Assembly (NCBI RefSeq): GCF_000365425.1
Contig: NZ_AQOV01000002.1
Span: 806,001 to 870,000 of the forward strand
Length of the DNA: 64,000 bases
Direction: 5' to 3'
Source of the DNA: Methylomonas sp. MK1
GTDB taxonomy: Bacteria; Pseudomonadota; Gammaproteobacteria; Methylococcales; Methylomonadaceae
Part shown: one piece after another, positions 63,231 through 64,000 of the stretch
Layout: each line of letters begins with the position of its first letter
Position numbering within the stretch: position 1 is the first letter of the stretch
Notes under the pieces: generated by a model
The model's input: the letters and a program-made list of their open reading frames with translations, nothing else
Databases searched by the model: none
What the model was told of the DNA's origin: nothing
Made by a program: the position numbers and the translations under genes

Positions 63231-64000
63231 CTGTTGAAAAAGTCCCCTAATATACGGTTCCTAAAGTAGTAAAATACAGCTAACAGCCACTCAATCATGA
63301 GGTGACGCCATGATGGGACAACAATCCGGGATTCAGGAGCAGTTGTTTTTCTGTTTCAGTCTCGAAAACCACATTCCCAAAGAGCATCTGCTGCGAGGCA
63401 TTAACCATTTTCTTGACTTGGGTGATTTTCGCCAGCAATTGGCGGAGTTTTACAGTCCTATCGGCCGACCATCGATTGCTCCCGAACTGATGATCCGGAT
63501 GCTAATCCTCGGTTATTGTTTCGGCATTCGTTCCGAACGTCGTCTGTGTGAAGAAGTGCATGTCAACTTGGCTTATCGCTGGTTTTGCAAACTGGATTTA
63601 GACGATCCCGTACCGGATCATTCCACCTTTTCCAAGAATCGCCTGGGCCGTTTTCGGGAAAGCCAGGCTTTTCGGCTAGTGTTTGAAACGGTCCTGAAAC
63701 GATGTATGGCAGAAGGCCTGGTGCGTGGCGAGGGTTTTGCCACCGACGCCAGCATCATCAAAGCCGATGCCCAACGGCAACGTCGAGTAGAAAATGGTGA
63801 CGACATTGACTGGGGCGATCCCGCTCAAGCAGAACGTCCGGTCCGTGAATATCTCGCGGCACTAGAAGAAACGAATGATCCCAAAGAGTCCACCCGGACG
63901 CTTTCACTGACTGATCCGGCGGCTACCTGGACGGCCGCACCCGGTGGCCCCGCATTCTTTGCTTATTCAACCAATTACTTGATCGACTTGGAAGCCGGCA
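63231..64000 (+). mobile_element. IS1182-type insertion sequence, left part
   Basis: The left end is marked by CTGTTGAAAAAGTCCCC at about 63231, a form typical of terminal inverted repeats in IS5/IS1182-like elements, followed by the transposase gene at 63310. The right end lies outside the window, so the full length and target duplication cannot be checked. Confidence 0.7.
63310..64000 (+). CDS. IS1182-family transposase, 5' part
   Basis: The frame starts with ATGATG at 63310 and is open to the right edge (230 codons seen). The protein begins MMGQQSGIQEQLFFCFSLENHIPKEHLLRGINHFLDL and contains GRPSIAPELMIRMLILGYCFGIRSERRLCEEV (DUF772-type N-terminal domain) and DHSTFSKNRLGRFRE, and then GEGFATDASIIKADA with the first catalytic Asp of the DDE set. 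These match IS1182-group transposases. The C-terminal part with the last Glu is beyond the window. Confidence 0.9.
   Translation, partial: MMGQQSGIQEQLFFCFSLENHIPKEHLLRGINHFLDLGDFRQQLAEFYSPIGRPSIAPELMIRMLILGYCFGIRSERRLCEEVHVNLAYRWFCKLDLDDPVPDHSTFSKNRLGRFRESQAFRLVFETVLKRCMAEGLVRGEGFATDASIIKADAQRQRRVENGDDIDWGDPAQAERPVREYLAALEETNDPKESTRTLSLTDPAATWTAAPGGPAFFAYSTNYLIDLEAG

Overview
The window looks like chromosome of a methanotroph-like gammaproteobacterium (Methylomonas or another Methylococcales member; inferred from gene content and protein style, since no methane or methanol oxidation gene is present). Base composition is moderate. The left three quarters are ordinary housekeeping and envelope genes. 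The right quarter, from about 45.2 kb, is accessory DNA.

1-7.2 kb: the 3' part of an Rnf electron-transport operon (rsxC partial, rsxD, rsxG, rsxE, rnfH) leads into a bacterioferritin-associated ferredoxin and bacterioferritin. A sigma54 activator and an HDOD protein follow. A multi-hairpin repeat sits between rsxG and rsxE. 7.2-11 kb (minus strand): a compact ba3-type cytochrome oxidase operon in the order IIa-II-I, followed by a di-haem cytochrome c and a membrane mono-haem protein. 11.5-33.8 kb: a secreted metalloprotease with PPC and PKD domains, an NlpE-like protein, a PAS protein paired with a CheB-CheR-PAS fusion, mobA, small lipoproteins, an LtaS-type sulfatase-fold enzyme, an AlkB-type dioxygenase, an AspT-type transporter, cytochrome c4, an autotransporter, two small envelope proteins and a Cpx-like two-component system. 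A good CpxR box lies between that system and a divergent Spy/CpxP-like gene. 34.4-45.3 kb: the conserved run carA-carB-greA-(yhbY)-rlmE-ftsH-glmM-tpiA-secG-tRNA-Leu(GAG).

45.3-47.7 kb: a tyrosine integrase sits just downstream of the tRNA. It is frameshifted, then cut off and joined to the 3' half of an ABC permease gene, which points to an old island with a deletion. 47.8-49.9 kb (minus strand): three small genes separated by attC-like sites look like an integron cassette cluster without a visible integron integrase. 50-60.9 kb (minus strand): an organosulfur block. It has an exported formylglycine-type sulfatase, an arylsulfotransferase-family protein, a HEAT-repeat protein, a sulfonate/nitrate-type ABC transporter, a P-loop sulfotransferase, a two-cluster ferredoxin plus an APS-reductase-alpha-like flavoprotein, and a GntR/HutC regulator with a palindromic operator candidate at its own promoter. 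This combination is the best candidate here for an incompletely described system. 61.2-64 kb: a group II intron whose reverse transcriptase has an in-frame amber stop, then the left part of an IS1182-type element that runs off the window.
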